A stretch of DNA of 64,000 nt from Pseudomonas sp. NFR16 (GCF_900108875.1 NZ_FNYJ01000001.1:1643533-1707532); one strand, 5' to 3'. Counted from the first letter of the stretch, positions 42,478 through 51,660 are shown. Program-made: numbers and translations. The notes: generated by a model from the letters alone, not told the origin.

Positions 42478-42618
42478 ATGAATTTGAGTGCACCGCAATG
42501 GGGTGTAACGGGTCATCAAGACAGAAAAAACGATTCATCCGCCCTGAATAACGACAAAAAGCCGATTGATCGGGACGCCAAACCAGCGCGCGACGATCGA
42601 CCGACTGATGTTTTGTAA
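42478..42618 (+). CDS. Possible small hydrophilic protein (46 aa), doubtful
   Basis: Within the 357-base gap 42317-42673 a frame starting MNLSAPQWGVTGHQDRKNDS and ending DDRPTDVL encodes a polar, Asp/Lys-rich peptide. Its composition resembles the 51-residue protein at 9558. No ribosome binding site is visible, so it may be chance. An in-frame ATG at 42430 gives 62 residues. Confidence 0.25.
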   Translation: MNLSAPQWGVTGHQDRKNDSSALNNDKKPIDRDAKPARDDRPTDVL

Positions 42619-42673
42619 TATTCGGACCAGTCCGTTCGTCGCCCCGCACACGCTGTACCGACGAACGAGCCGA

Positions 42674-43150
42674 TCAAGTGCGCGGCAGGCGCAGGTGAAT
42701 CAATGCGACACGCGAGCCTTTCTTGTCCTGACGCTCTTCGATGGCGAATGGCTTGAATCCCAGCTTGGGATAAAACAGCAGGCCAGGCACATTGTGGTTG
42801 AAGCACGATGCCGTCAGTTCACTCGCTTCGTGCTTGCCAAACGCCAACTCCATCATGCAGCCGATCATGTAGCGGCCCACACCTTTAGAGCGAGCATGCG
42901 GTGCGATGATCACATTGCCCATCGAACAGCGTCCGCGGAAGTCGTAGCGGGAAAAGTTGGCGAATCCCACCACTTCCCCATTCAACTCGATCACCGTGTT
43001 ATCGGAGCGCTGCTCAATGGAGTCCTTCAACTGCGCAGGCGTCAGCGGAAACGTGGCTTTGGGGAACATATAGAAGAGTTCGTCGACACTCTGCGGCATA
43101 TCACAGACGACGGGGATGTCTTTTTCTTCCAGGGGGCGATGTAGAAACAT
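42674..43150 (-). CDS. GNAT-family N-acetyltransferase
   Basis: A 158-residue GCN5-type acetyltransferase. Strand beta4 and the acetyl-CoA pyrophosphate loop are seen in GNVIIAPHARSKGVGRYMIG (the R-x-x-G-x-G motif), and the C-terminal FYPKLGFKP strand-turn is typical. The acceptor is unknown. The gene is isolated, with an 8-bp-arm hairpin (42634-42666) after its stop. Confidence 0.85.
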   Translation of the reverse strand: MFLHRPLEEKDIPVVCDMPQSVDELFYMFPKATFPLTPAQLKDSIEQRSDNTVIELNGEVVGFANFSRYDFRGRCSMGNVIIAPHARSKGVGRYMIGCMMELAFGKHEASELTASCFNHNVPGLLFYPKLGFKPFAIEERQDKKGSRVALIHLRLPRT

Positions 43151-43568
43151 GACGGTTATCCTCTCGAAGAAACGGGCACTGGATTCAGACTATAAGACAA
43201 ACGGCGCCAGCACGGCACGAAAGTTGGTGGACGGCCTCTCGCGCAAGGGCAGGCATGTCAATCGCATGACGACGCGATGTCAAATACGGTCAATAAGACC
43301 TCATGTTCGGTAATTTGGTGCCCAGATGTTTCAGATACGATGTCTTAACACTAAAAAGTGCGCGCAACTCCCTGACAGCTCAGCACTTTTTCGAACCGGG
43401 CATAACGCCTGTGACACGGCAGCAATTCATGCAAAATGCATGAATCCGCGATTATCGGTACTGCACAACTTGTTGATTTTTATACCGTTGTTCCGCTGGT
43501 CGAGACTGGCACAAGCACTGCACCGTTCAACCGCGAAGCACACATTATTCGCACGGAGCAGCAAAACA
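43151..43568. other. Intergenic region before the alanine-rich membrane protein gene
   Basis: About 418 bases. The open frame that continues upstream of 43569 to 43326 has no conserved start context and is not treated as coding. No clear promoter or hairpin could be assigned. Confidence 0.4.
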
Positions 43569-44501
43569 ATGAACGTCACCCCTGATACTTATCCTGCCGC
43601 TGTAGAAGAATCCACCAACGCCTCGGGAGTTTCCTGGGGAGCCATCTTCGCCGGCGCCGCCGGCGCCGCCGCACTTTCGCTGATTCTCGTTCTGCTGGGC
43701 TCGGGGCTGGGATTCTCAGCCATGTCGCCTTGGGCAAACGAAGGTGCCAGCGCCAAGACCATCGGGATCTCCACGGTGGTCTGGCTCGCATTGACGCAAA
43801 TCATTGCCTCAGGACTTGGCGGCTATCTGGCCGGTCGTCTGCGCGTGAAGTGGTCAAACATGCACGGCGACGAAGTGTATTTCCGTGACACCGCCCATGG
43901 TTTCCTTGCCTGGGCCGTCGCTACGCTGGTGGCTGCCGTGCTGATCGTCAGTTCGGTAAGCGGCATTGTCGGCAGCGGCGTCAAGGCCGGTGCGAGTGCT
44001 GTCGCAGGCGTTGCCGGCACGGCAGCCGTGGCTGCAGGCAACGCGGCCAGCAATACCAGCAGTGACCAATACGGTTACTTCGTCGACACCCTGTTCCGTG
44101 ACGACCGCCCTGCCGCTGTCAGCGACGACGCTGCGCGCGGCGTTGTCGTGCGCATCTTCACCAAGACCCTGGCCAACGATGGCCAACTGGCGCCGGAAGA
44201 CCGCAACTACCTGGCTCAATTGGTCGCCCAACGCACCAACCTGAGTCAGGCAGACGCTCAGGCGCGTGTCGATCAGGTGTATGGCCAAGCCAAGCAAGCC
44301 GTTCAGGATGCCAAGGTCAAAGCTCAACAGGCCGCCGATGCCGCCGCCAAGGTCGCCGCCATGAGCGCCCTGTGGACGTTCGTTGCACTGTTGATCGGCG
44401 CCTTCGTCGCCAGCCTCGCTGCCATCTGGGGCGGTCGTCGCCGTGACGCCGTGACCTACGTAGAAACCCGTGCCTACACCAGCACTTCAACCATCCGCTG
44501 A
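43569..44501 (+). CDS. Alanine-rich membrane protein of unknown function
   Basis: A 310-residue protein. Hydrophobic segments lie near residues 20-45 (WGAIFAGAAGAAALSLILVL), 65-90, 112-140 (WAVATLVAAVLIVSSVSGIV) and close to the C-terminus (ALWTFVALLIGAFVASLAAI). A helical, Ala/Gln/Lys-rich segment QAKQAVQDAKVKAQQAADAA precedes the last helix and may form a coiled coil. The start at 43569 has a GGAGCA site. It is followed after 15 bases by a 24-residue membrane peptide, likely in the same operon. Function unknown. Confidence 0.8.
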   Translation: MNVTPDTYPAAVEESTNASGVSWGAIFAGAAGAAALSLILVLLGSGLGFSAMSPWANEGASAKTIGISTVVWLALTQIIASGLGGYLAGRLRVKWSNMHGDEVYFRDTAHGFLAWAVATLVAAVLIVSSVSGIVGSGVKAGASAVAGVAGTAAVAAGNAASNTSSDQYGYFVDTLFRDDRPAAVSDDAARGVVVRIFTKTLANDGQLAPEDRNYLAQLVAQRTNLSQADAQARVDQVYGQAKQAVQDAKVKAQQAADAAAKVAAMSALWTFVALLIGAFVASLAAIWGGRRRDAVTYVETRAYTSTSTIR

Positions 44502-44516
44502 TCAAGGAGAGACATC

Positions 44517-44591
44517 ATGCGTTCACTACTCTTGTGGTTCCTCGGCGTGCCGATTCCAGTGATCATCCTGATCGCTCTGTTCATGCACTGA
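44517..44591 (+). CDS. 24-residue membrane peptide
   Basis: The frame encodes MRSLLLWFLGVPIPVIILIA followed by LFMH. It is almost entirely hydrophobic, with one membrane helix and a central Pro-Ile-Pro kink. A strong AAGGAGAG ribosome binding site lies eight bases upstream, and a terminator follows the stop. It starts 15 bases after the alanine-rich membrane protein gene, so the two are probably co-translated and may interact in the membrane. Confidence 0.7.
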   Translation: MRSLLLWFLGVPIPVIILIALFMH

Positions 44592-44604
44592 TCGAGTCGT
44601 AGAC

Positions 44605-44644
44605 AATCCGCGCTGTGCCTTACGGGGCCTGCGCGGATTTTTTT
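44605..44644 (+). terminator. Rho-independent terminator after the membrane protein operon
   Basis: AATCCGCGC pairs with GCGCGGATT around a 17-base loop, followed by seven T. Confidence 0.85.
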
Positions 44645-44671
44645 CGCCCGGCGCTTAACAGCCGAAAGATT

Positions 44672-45547
44672 TCAGGCCAATTCCATTGTCATGCGTTCCT
44701 TCATGTAAGCCACCAGTGTCTGCTGCACTTGCGTCAGCAGCCGGCTGCCGGCAATCAACGCCAGTTCTCCGCCCGGCACTTGGGCGAAGCCTTCATTTGG
44801 TGTCAGTAACCGATGGTCCTCGCGCATGGCCGAAGTAGGCAACAGACTGATGCCCAGACCGGCCGACACCGCGGCCTGAATACCGACCAGACTCTGACTG
44901 GCGAACGCCACGCGCCAGCGGCGTCCGGAGGATTCCAGCGCATGAACGATGCGATTGCGGTAAATGCACCCTTGCGGATAAACCACGAGCGGGACTGGAT
45001 CGTCGATCACCCGCGTGTCTCGGCCAATCACCCAATGCACCTGCTCGGGCCAACTCGCCAGCGCTGTGTCCTGCCGCTGCCCATGCCGACCGGCGAGGTC
45101 GCGCTTGACCAATGCCAGATCGATGTCCTTGTTATCCAGCCGCGCATAGAGGTCGACGCTCAGCCCGTTGACCGTGTCCAGGCGGATGTGCGGATGTTCC
45201 CGCGCGAACCCGGACAACAGTGACATCAGGCGCTGCACATCGAAATCCTCCGGCACACCCAGTTTGACTACGCCGGTCTCGTCGTCACGACTGAGCGAAC
45301 TGTGCGCCTCCAAGGCCAACGCAACCAGCCGCCGGGCATAGCCGATCAAGCGCTCGCCATCCTCGGTCAGTTGAATGTGCTTGCTCGCCCGCTGACGCAG
45401 CAACAGTGGGCGACCTAGCTGATCCTCCAGCTTGCGGATCTGTTGGCTGACGGTGGATTGCGTGCGATTGACCCGCTCCCCCGCTTTAGTGAAGCCGCCG
45501 GCATCGACCACACAAACAAATGTATGCAGCAGTTCAAGATCAAACAC
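44672..45547 (-). CDS. LysR-family transcriptional regulator
   Basis: A LysR regulator of about 291 residues counted from a GTG at 45547. The helix-turn-helix lies near residues 15-40 (DAGGFTKAGERVNRTQSTVSQQIRKLEDQLG). The effector domain follows. Earlier in-frame starts (ATG at 45616 or 45847) exist, but the conserved family N-terminus begins exactly at the GTG. It is divergent from the HAD-aldolase-creatininase genes and probably controls them. The shared intergenic region holds a near-palindrome. Confidence 0.88.
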   Translation of the reverse strand: MFDLELLHTFVCVVDAGGFTKAGERVNRTQSTVSQQIRKLEDQLGRPLLLRQRASKHIQLTEDGERLIGYARRLVALALEAHSSLSRDDETGVVKLGVPEDFDVQRLMSLLSGFAREHPHIRLDTVNGLSVDLYARLDNKDIDLALVKRDLAGRHGQRQDTALASWPEQVHWVIGRDTRVIDDPVPLVVYPQGCIYRNRIVHALESSGRRWRVAFASQSLVGIQAAVSAGLGISLLPTSAMREDHRLLTPNEGFAQVPGGELALIAGSRLLTQVQQTLVAYMKERMTMELA

Positions 45548-45589
45548 TGGGATGACCCACTCATTCAGTAAACGAATTATTTCAGCAAT

Positions 45590-45604
45590 GTAATTTAATT
45601 TTAC
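45590..45604. promoter_or_regulatory. Candidate LysR binding site
   Basis: GTAATTTAATTTTAC is a near-palindrome (GTAA...TTAC) of the T-N11-A type typical for LysR proteins, lying between the LysR gene and the divergent HAD gene. It also resembles the AT-rich sites before the permease operon at 13.7 kb, so it may only be a common AT-rich motif. Confidence 0.35.
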
Positions 45605-45658
45605 GATGATCGCCATTGCTCGCAGAATCGGTTCACACCCTGCTACGAGGAACTGACC

Positions 45659-46366
45659 ATGAGCACATCCCCTGCCCGCCCGCGCTGGATCACATTCGAC
45701 TGCTACGGCACTCTCATTCAATGGGATGAAGGGCTGCTCGACTACGTTCGGCAGTTGCTCGAGCGCAAGGACGCCCGTCTCGACGCCGACGCCTTCATCG
45801 CTGTTTACGATCGCCATGAGCATGCGCTGGAACAGACGCCGCCGCATCGTTCGTTCGCCGATATCTCGCGCCAGTCGATGGCATTGACGCTGCAGGAATC
45901 AGGCATGCCGTGCGAGCCGGAGGATGCCGAAGGTCTGATTCAGCGCATTGGTGCCATGCCGCCGTTCCCGGAAGTGCTCGGCGCATTGAAGTGGTTGAAG
46001 GATCAGGGCTTCAGCCTGTGCATCGTGTCGAACACGGATGACGACATCATTGCCGGCAACGTCGCTCAGCTCGGCGGTTACATCGATCGAGTCATCACGG
46101 CCCAGCAAGCGCAGGCCTACAAACCGGATCATCGACTGTTCCAGCATGCTCACCGAACGCTCGGCGTCGGCCTCGATGAAGTGCTGCACATTTGCGCCAG
46201 CCCGCATCTGGATCTCGAAGCCGCCAAAGGCATGGGTTTTCGCTGTGTCTGGATCGACCGCGGAACCCGCCGCAAGCCATTGCCCGACTACACTCCTGAC
46301 GCCACGCTGGCGGATCTGTCCCAGGTTGCGGATTATATCCGCAGCAAAGGTTGGGCGAACGAATAG
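45659..46366 (+). CDS. HAD-superfamily hydrolase, haloacid dehalogenase type II-like
   Basis: A 235-residue HAD hydrolase. Motif I TFDCYGTLIQWDEG places the nucleophile at Asp14, motif II is IVSNTDDDI, the Lys motif is KPDHRLF, and motif IV is ICASPHLDLEAAKGMGF. The YGTL motif and length are those of L-2-haloacid dehalogenases, but many such proteins act on phosphates. The next gene starts nine bases after its stop, so it works with the class II aldolase, perhaps dephosphorylating a substrate or product. Confidence 0.85.
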   Translation: MSTSPARPRWITFDCYGTLIQWDEGLLDYVRQLLERKDARLDADAFIAVYDRHEHALEQTPPHRSFADISRQSMALTLQESGMPCEPEDAEGLIQRIGAMPPFPEVLGALKWLKDQGFSLCIVSNTDDDIIAGNVAQLGGYIDRVITAQQAQAYKPDHRLFQHAHRTLGVGLDEVLHICASPHLDLEAAKGMGFRCVWIDRGTRRKPLPDYTPDATLADLSQVADYIRSKGWANE

Positions 46367-46375
46367 GAAAACACG

Positions 46376-47173
46376 ATGGCACACGACCTACGCGCCAGTG
46401 ATCTGCGGCCTGCACGCAACGACCGGCAGCAAGCGAACCTGAACACCGTCATGATCGAGGCCACGAGGACCGATCTGGCCGCCAGCCTGCGCATGGCGGC
46501 GCGGCTGGGGCTGAGTGAAGGTATCTGCAACCATTTTTCGGCGCTGGTACCGGGGCATCCGGACCTGTTTCTGGTCAATCCATATGGTCTGGCGTTCGAG
46601 GAAATCACCGCGTCCAGCCTGCTGATCTGCGACGTCGACGGCAACGTGATCATGGGCGATGGCAAACCGGAAGCCACCGCTTTTTATATCCACGCTCGCC
46701 TCCATCTGCATAAACCGCGGGCAGTCGCGGCGTTTCACACGCACATGCCCCATGCCACGGCGCTGGCGATGCTGGAAGGTGAACCGCTGATGTGGGCCGG
46801 TCAGACCGCGCTCAAGTTTTACGGCCGCGTCGCGGTGGACGAGCACTACAACGGCTTGGCGCTGGACAACCACGAAGGCGACCGCATCGCCGCGTCGATG
46901 GGTCAGGCGGACATCGTGTTTCTCAAGAATCATGGAGTCATGGTCACCGCGCCGAGCATTGCCCAGGCCTGGGACGATCTGTATTACCTGGAGCGCGCCG
47001 CCGAAGTGCAGCTCAAGGCCATGAGCAGCGGCCGTGCGCTCAAGGCCATCGAACCGGAGATTCTGGTGCGAACGGCGCGCCAGATGAGCGAGGAAGATGC
47101 CGAAAGCGCCAGACTGCATCTGGAGAGCGTCAAACGGATACTCACGCGCACGGCGCCTGACTTTGCACACTGA
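46376..47173 (+). CDS. Class II aldolase/adducin family protein
   Basis: A 265-residue protein of the class II aldolase/adducin fold. Zinc-binding histidines occur in FHTHMPHATALAML and the later NHGVMV segment. The length matches short-chain members such as fuculose-phosphate-like aldolases and 3-oxo-tetronate/ketopantoate-type decarboxylases; the exact reaction is unclear. It begins nine bases after the HAD gene and precedes the creatininase gene by 134 bases. Confidence 0.85.
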   Translation: MAHDLRASDLRPARNDRQQANLNTVMIEATRTDLAASLRMAARLGLSEGICNHFSALVPGHPDLFLVNPYGLAFEEITASSLLICDVDGNVIMGDGKPEATAFYIHARLHLHKPRAVAAFHTHMPHATALAMLEGEPLMWAGQTALKFYGRVAVDEHYNGLALDNHEGDRIAASMGQADIVFLKNHGVMVTAPSIAQAWDDLYYLERAAEVQLKAMSSGRALKAIEPEILVRTARQMSEEDAESARLHLESVKRILTRTAPDFAH

Positions 47174-47184
47174 GACGCCGCGGC

Positions 47185-47228
47185 AAGCGCAGTCGGCCAG
47201 CGCACACGCGTCGTGACGGACTGCGCTT
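47185..47228. other. Inverted repeat between the aldolase and creatininase genes
   Basis: AAGCGCAGTC (47185-47194) and GACTGCGCTT (47219-47228) are perfect 10-bp inverted arms with a 24-base loop. No T run follows, so it is more likely an mRNA-processing or partial-attenuation hairpin than a full terminator. Confidence 0.5.
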
Positions 47229-47307
47229 CGTTGGCCGCGGTGGCCAATTCGAGTACGCTTCGCTGCGTTCGCACGTCAATCAAGACTGCCCCAGCGAGGC
47301 TCTGAAA

Positions 47308-48057
47308 ATGCTTTTACATGCATCGACATGGATCGAGATCGACCAGTTTCTCCAGCGCAGCCGCACGGTGGTCGTGCCGATCGGCTCCAACGAACAACAT
47401 GGTCCGACCGGTTTATTAGGAACCGACTGGATGTGCCCGCAGATCATTGCCCATGAAGCCCAGAAAAACGCCGATATCCTGATCGCTCCTACCTTCAACA
47501 TCGGCATGGCGCAGCATCACCTCGGCTTTCCCGGGACCATCTCGCTACGCCCCTCGACCTTCATCGCGGCCATCGGCGACTGGGTTCGCTCGCTTGCCGG
47601 GCACGGCTTCGAGAAGATCCTGTTCCTCAACGGCCATGGCGGCAATATCGCCTCGATCGAAGCGGCGTTCTCGGAGTTGTACGCCGAAGCGAGTTTCGCC
47701 AGGCGCCCTGCCGGTTTCGCGCTGAAACTGTGCAACTGGTGGGATCTGGAAGGCGTCGGCGAGCTGGCCCAGCAGCAGTTTCCGGTAGGCCATGGTTCCC
47801 ACGCCACGCCGTCCGAAATCGCGGTCACGCAGTGGGCTTATCCCGAGTCGATCAAGACCGCGGACTACTCGCCGCAGATTGCCCCGACCGGCCCTATTCG
47901 GGAAGCCCTCGATTTCCGCGCCCGCTTCGCCGATGGCCGCATGGGTTCGGACCCTTCACTGGCCACCCCGGAAAAAGGCGGTGAACTGGTGCGCGTCGCC
48001 GCCCAAGGGCTTGTTCAAGCGGTGGCCGCGTTCAGCCGTGAAGTCAGGCCGCAGTGA
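47308..48057 (+). CDS. Creatininase-family amidohydrolase
   Basis: A 249-residue metal enzyme of the creatininase/MftE-like family. The N-terminal VVVPIGSNEQHGPTGLLGTD gives metal ligands Glu29, His31 and Asp40, and FLNGHGGNIASIEAAF gives the later His. The family opens cyclic amides or similar bonds. Its partners here suggest a nitrogen-containing substrate. GAGG lies before the ATG. The substrate cannot be named. Confidence 0.88.
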   Translation: MLLHASTWIEIDQFLQRSRTVVVPIGSNEQHGPTGLLGTDWMCPQIIAHEAQKNADILIAPTFNIGMAQHHLGFPGTISLRPSTFIAAIGDWVRSLAGHGFEKILFLNGHGGNIASIEAAFSELYAEASFARRPAGFALKLCNWWDLEGVGELAQQQFPVGHGSHATPSEIAVTQWAYPESIKTADYSPQIAPTGPIREALDFRARFADGRMGSDPSLATPEKGGELVRVAAQGLVQAVAAFSREVRPQ

Positions 48058-48225
48058 TCACCGACGCACCTGGCCAGTTGTCAAGCGCGCCACTCAGGCG
48101 ATAAAAACGTTGAACTCGTGAGCCGTGCCGCAGCCATAGTTTCATGCGCTTTTCTCAACGGTACCGGATCGTGGCAGGCAGGGGCGCAACGGCCCTGCCC
48201 GATCCACTTGGCTGACAGGTGATAT

Positions 48226-48576
48226 GTGAATACTTTCATTCCGGTGGACAAACTCGAGACCATCAACCTGCACGACTACCACGAAGTCTGGCTGACTACT
48301 AAGGAAGAGTGGCCTCAGGATCCGCAGACCGAACGCGAATGCCTGTGGCGTGCTGACCGCGAACTGACCACGGACGTGGAAATCGACGAGGTGTATTTCC
48401 AGAATCTGCCGCGGTTGTGGTTGAGGGTCGATCTGGAAAAGCAGGAGAAGGTCGACGAGGTCAAACAGAAATTGGAAGCGCGTATGAAAGCGCTGGGCGT
48501 GGAAGGTGAATTTTTCCCTGGCGAATCCCGCCAGACGCCCTGTGGCGATGACGTGAACAAAGACCTGCGTAGCTGA
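48226..48576 (+). CDS. Protein of unknown function (116 aa)
   Basis: A 116-residue soluble protein starting with GTG, with AGGTG upstream. It is charged (RECLWRADRELTTDVEIDEV) with a helical LEKQEKVDEVKQKLEARMKAL segment near 66-86. No domain is recognised. It follows the creatininase gene by 168 bases and may be independent. Function unknown. Confidence 0.6.
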   Translation: MNTFIPVDKLETINLHDYHEVWLTTKEEWPQDPQTERECLWRADRELTTDVEIDEVYFQNLPRLWLRVDLEKQEKVDEVKQKLEARMKALGVEGEFFPGESRQTPCGDDVNKDLRS

Positions 48577-48639
48577 TTGATTCCCGCCACTGCATTGCCG
48601 TCGAACCTGAACCTGACAGGATGTCGGGAAATCAGCCAT

Positions 48640-48839
48640 CGCGAGCAGGCTCACTCCCCCACGTTTTTGGCTTTGCTCGACACCCGTCGACGCTGCATTA
48701 CCTTGTACGAACGTGGCTTGCCCGCGATCTGGCGCGCAGCGGCAGCAGAATCGGATGACGCGGTACTTCAGGCAGATCGCCTAGCCCGGGTTTACGACGA
48801 CTGCGTCGCCGATCGCGGGACAAGCCACGCTCCCACAGG
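48640..48839. repeat. REP cluster
   Basis: Inside the 566-base gap 48577-49142 are a REP half-site GCGAGCAGGCTCACTCCCCC (48641-48660) and an inverted REP pair, GAACGTGGCTTGCCCGCGAT (48709-48728) and ATCGCGGGACAAGCCACGCT (from 48812). Both families are typical of Pseudomonas. The rest of the gap shows no gene. Confidence 0.8.
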
Positions 48840-49142
48840 TTTTGCCGTTCAACACAATTCTGGCAACGCCGAAGATCGTGTGAATCAAACGTTATCCTCA
48901 AGGCAAACGCGCCCCCTGAAATCGGCGCACTGCCAGTGGGCCGACCCGCAGCGTCCCCAAATAAGAAACAATGAGTCTCGCTTTACCCTAATTGTTCCCC
49001 TCACTCTAAATCCGTACATTTGCATCCAAGCCAGCCAGCAAGCGCGAAACGGCGCGAGCGGGCTGAACATTTTGAGATGGGCGCCGGCAGACGGTGCCCT
49101 CCGCAAACCTGAAGACTCCTGACGAACTTCGAGAGAGCCCAC

Positions 49143-50162
49143 ATGAACAACATCAAAAAAGCCCTGACCGCCACCCTCCTCGCCCTGTCCATCGGCAGTG
49201 CTTTCGCCGCTGAGAACGATGTGCCTGAACACCAGACCCAGGCATTCCTCAACGCGCTGGCGGCAGGTGGCGGACGGCCTCTTGAACAGATGACGCCCAA
49301 GGATGCCCGCGCCGTACTGACCGGCGCGCAGAACTCGGTAAAAGTGGACCTCTCCGGCACCGAGGTGAGCGAGAAAACCATCAAGGCCGACAACCAGAAC
49401 ATCAAGCTGACCATCGTGCGCCCGGCCAAGGTGAAGGGTGAACTGCCGGTGTTCATGTTTTTCCACGGCGGCGGCTGGGTGTTGGGCGATTACCCGACCC
49501 ACGCTCGCCTGATCCACGACCTGGTGGTGGGTTCCGGTGCCGTCGCGGTGTACGTCGATTACACGCCGTCGCCTGAAGCGCATTACCCGACCGCTATCAA
49601 CCAGGCGTACGCCGCCACGAAATGGGTCGCCGAACACGGCAAGGAGATTAACGTCGATGGCACGCGTCTCGCTGTGGCAGGTAACAGCGTCGGCGGCAAC
49701 ATGGCTGCAGTGGTCGCCTTGATGGCCAAGGAACAGAACACGCCGAAACTGCGCTTCCAGTTGCTCTTGTGGCCGGTGACCGACGCCAGTTTCGACACCG
49801 GTTCGTACCAGCAATACGCCGAAGGCCATTTCCTCACCAGGAACATGATGACCTGGTTCTGGGACAGCTATACCACCGATGCAGGCCAGCGCGCCGAGAT
49901 CCATGCATCGCCACTGCGTGCCACGACCGACCAGCTCAAAGGCCTGCCACCGGCGCTGGTGCAGACCGCAGCGCTGGACGTGTTGCGCGATGAAGGCGAA
50001 GCCTACGCCCGCAAGCTGGACGCCGCCGGTGTCGATGTGACGGCGGTGCGCTACAACGGCATGGTTCACGATTACGGCCTGCTCAACCCGCTGAGCAATA
50101 TCCCCGAAGTCAAGGCCGCCATGCGTCAGGCCGCAGGCGAGCTGAAAGCTCACCTGAACTGA
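49143..50162 (+). CDS. Exported HSL-family alpha/beta-hydrolase (esterase)
   Basis: A 339-residue esterase with a signal peptide (about 1-22, cut at AFA). The oxyanion motif HGGGW (108-112) and nucleophile elbow GNSVGGN (Ser182) mark the hormone-sensitive-lipase branch. The acid is probably Asp279 (LDVLRDEGEAYA) and the base His309 (GMVHDYG). It likely hydrolyses short-chain esters in the periplasm or outside. It is monocistronic; its substrate is unknown. Confidence 0.9.
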   Translation: MNNIKKALTATLLALSIGSAFAAENDVPEHQTQAFLNALAAGGGRPLEQMTPKDARAVLTGAQNSVKVDLSGTEVSEKTIKADNQNIKLTIVRPAKVKGELPVFMFFHGGGWVLGDYPTHARLIHDLVVGSGAVAVYVDYTPSPEAHYPTAINQAYAATKWVAEHGKEINVDGTRLAVAGNSVGGNMAAVVALMAKEQNTPKLRFQLLLWPVTDASFDTGSYQQYAEGHFLTRNMMTWFWDSYTTDAGQRAEIHASPLRATTDQLKGLPPALVQTAALDVLRDEGEAYARKLDAAGVDVTAVRYNGMVHDYGLLNPLSNIPEVKAAMRQAAGELKAHLN

Positions 50163-50359
50163 CACAGCCCGGCTTGCCAATGAACGCAGCGGGTCAGCCA
50201 ATCATCGATTGCCTGGCCCGTTTCATCTGGCCGGCGCTCGCGCCACGGCCGCACTCCTGACTCAGTGCAAGAAGATGCAGCGCAACAAACGCACATCCGT
50301 TCAAGGCTGCAACCTTGTCCGCCGTTAACATCCCGACTCGACAAAGCGAGGCGCGTCAA

Positions 50360-51583
50360 ATGAGCAATTCCCCACGCACATGGAGTCGCCAATGCAACTT
50401 CTGGGTGGCCGCTGCCGTGGTGGTCCACACACTGTGGACCAGCGCCGCGCCCGCCATGATGTACCCGCTTTACGCCCACCAATGGCAACTGACACCCACG
50501 GTGACCACGCTGATATTCGCGGTCTTCCCGGTGTTCGTCGTCGCGACGCTGGTGGCGCTGGGCGATCTCTCCGATTACATCGGTCGACGCGCCGCGATGC
50601 TGCTGGGACTGAGCGCTTCGCTGATCGGCGTGTTGCTGTTCGCCATCGCGCCCAGCGTCATCTGGTTGCTGGTCGGCCGTGCTTTCATGGGCATCGGCGT
50701 TGGTCTGTCTGCCGGTCCCTCTGCCGCCGCCGTAGTGGAATTCAGCGCACCCGGCAAAGCCAGGCTGGCGGGCGCCATTACCACCGCCGCACAGGCGTTC
50801 GGCCTGGCTGCCGCGCTGATCCTCAGCGGCGCGCTGATTCAATACGCACCCTTCCCGACCCGTTTGAGCTTCTGGGTGCTGGTCATCGTGTTGATCGCCA
50901 CGCTGTACGGCGTCTGGAACCTGCCACGCCACACTGCCGCGGAAACTAAAAAACGCTGGTCGCTGAAGCTGCCGCAGATTCACAAGCCGCTGCGCCGCAC
51001 GTTTCTGGTGTCGGTCAGCGCCGTGCTCAGCGCCTATTCGGTGGGCGCCACAATGCTGTCGCTCGGCTCGCAGATCGCCCATGACCTGATCGGTTCAAGC
51101 AACGCCCTGGTCAACGGCGGCGCGATTTCACTGTTCGCCATCGTGCTGGGGATCACCGGTATCGTCGCCAAACGCTTCGGTTCCAGGCTCTCGATCATCG
51201 CCGGTGCGAGCTTTGCGATCGCCAGTCTTGCGCTGCTGATGCTAGCCACCGCCACCCATGCGCTGTCGGTGTTCCTGCTGTCCAGCGCGGCGAGCGGTGC
51301 CGGTTACAGCCTGCTGTTCATGGGCGGCCTGAACATGATCAATGCCCGTGCACCGATGCATCACCGCGCCGGCACCTTATCCGCGCTGTTTCTGGTGGCG
51401 TACCTGATGCAAGGGGTGGTCGCGATGCTGCTGGGACGCGCGGCCACCGCGTGGGGCCTGGACCTGGCGATCGACGTCGGCTCCGTGGCACTGGCGGCGT
51501 TGAGCCTGGGTGCGCTGTTGCTGGCGATCTATGTCCGCCAGCCTGAAGGCCCGCTTGAAGACGACGCAGCCCCCGGCGCCTGA
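50360..51583 (+). CDS. MFS transporter
   Basis: A 407-residue major facilitator superfamily protein with 12 hydrophobic helices. The loop between helices 2 and 3 carries LGDLSDYIGRRAAMLLG, the classic MFS motif A. The start at 50360 is preferred because of a GCGAGG site. The substrate (sugar, drug or other) is not shown. It is followed after 77 bases by the DUF1275 gene, and the two may be co-transcribed. Confidence 0.92.
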   Translation: MSNSPRTWSRQCNFWVAAAVVVHTLWTSAAPAMMYPLYAHQWQLTPTVTTLIFAVFPVFVVATLVALGDLSDYIGRRAAMLLGLSASLIGVLLFAIAPSVIWLLVGRAFMGIGVGLSAGPSAAAVVEFSAPGKARLAGAITTAAQAFGLAAALILSGALIQYAPFPTRLSFWVLVIVLIATLYGVWNLPRHTAAETKKRWSLKLPQIHKPLRRTFLVSVSAVLSAYSVGATMLSLGSQIAHDLIGSSNALVNGGAISLFAIVLGITGIVAKRFGSRLSIIAGASFAIASLALLMLATATHALSVFLLSSAASGAGYSLLFMGGLNMINARAPMHHRAGTLSALFLVAYLMQGVVAMLLGRAATAWGLDLAIDVGSVALAALSLGALLLAIYVRQPEGPLEDDAAPGA

Positions 51584-51660
51584 CCCCTCTCAAACACCAC
51601 TGACATTGTTGAACGCCGCCCCGCCCGACTCGGTCCGGCGGCGCTCACAAGGAATTTCCC

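Noticed and set aside
43326..43568. N-terminal extension of the alanine-rich membrane protein
   Set aside because: The conserved hydrophobic protein begins at 43569 with a ribosome binding site; the upstream part looks like untranslated leader.
45589..45605. TGTAATTTAATTTT shared with the site at 13747 as a common regulator site
   Set aside because: The regulators at the two loci are of different families, and a 14-base AT-rich match is weak evidence; kept only as a low-confidence LysR site.
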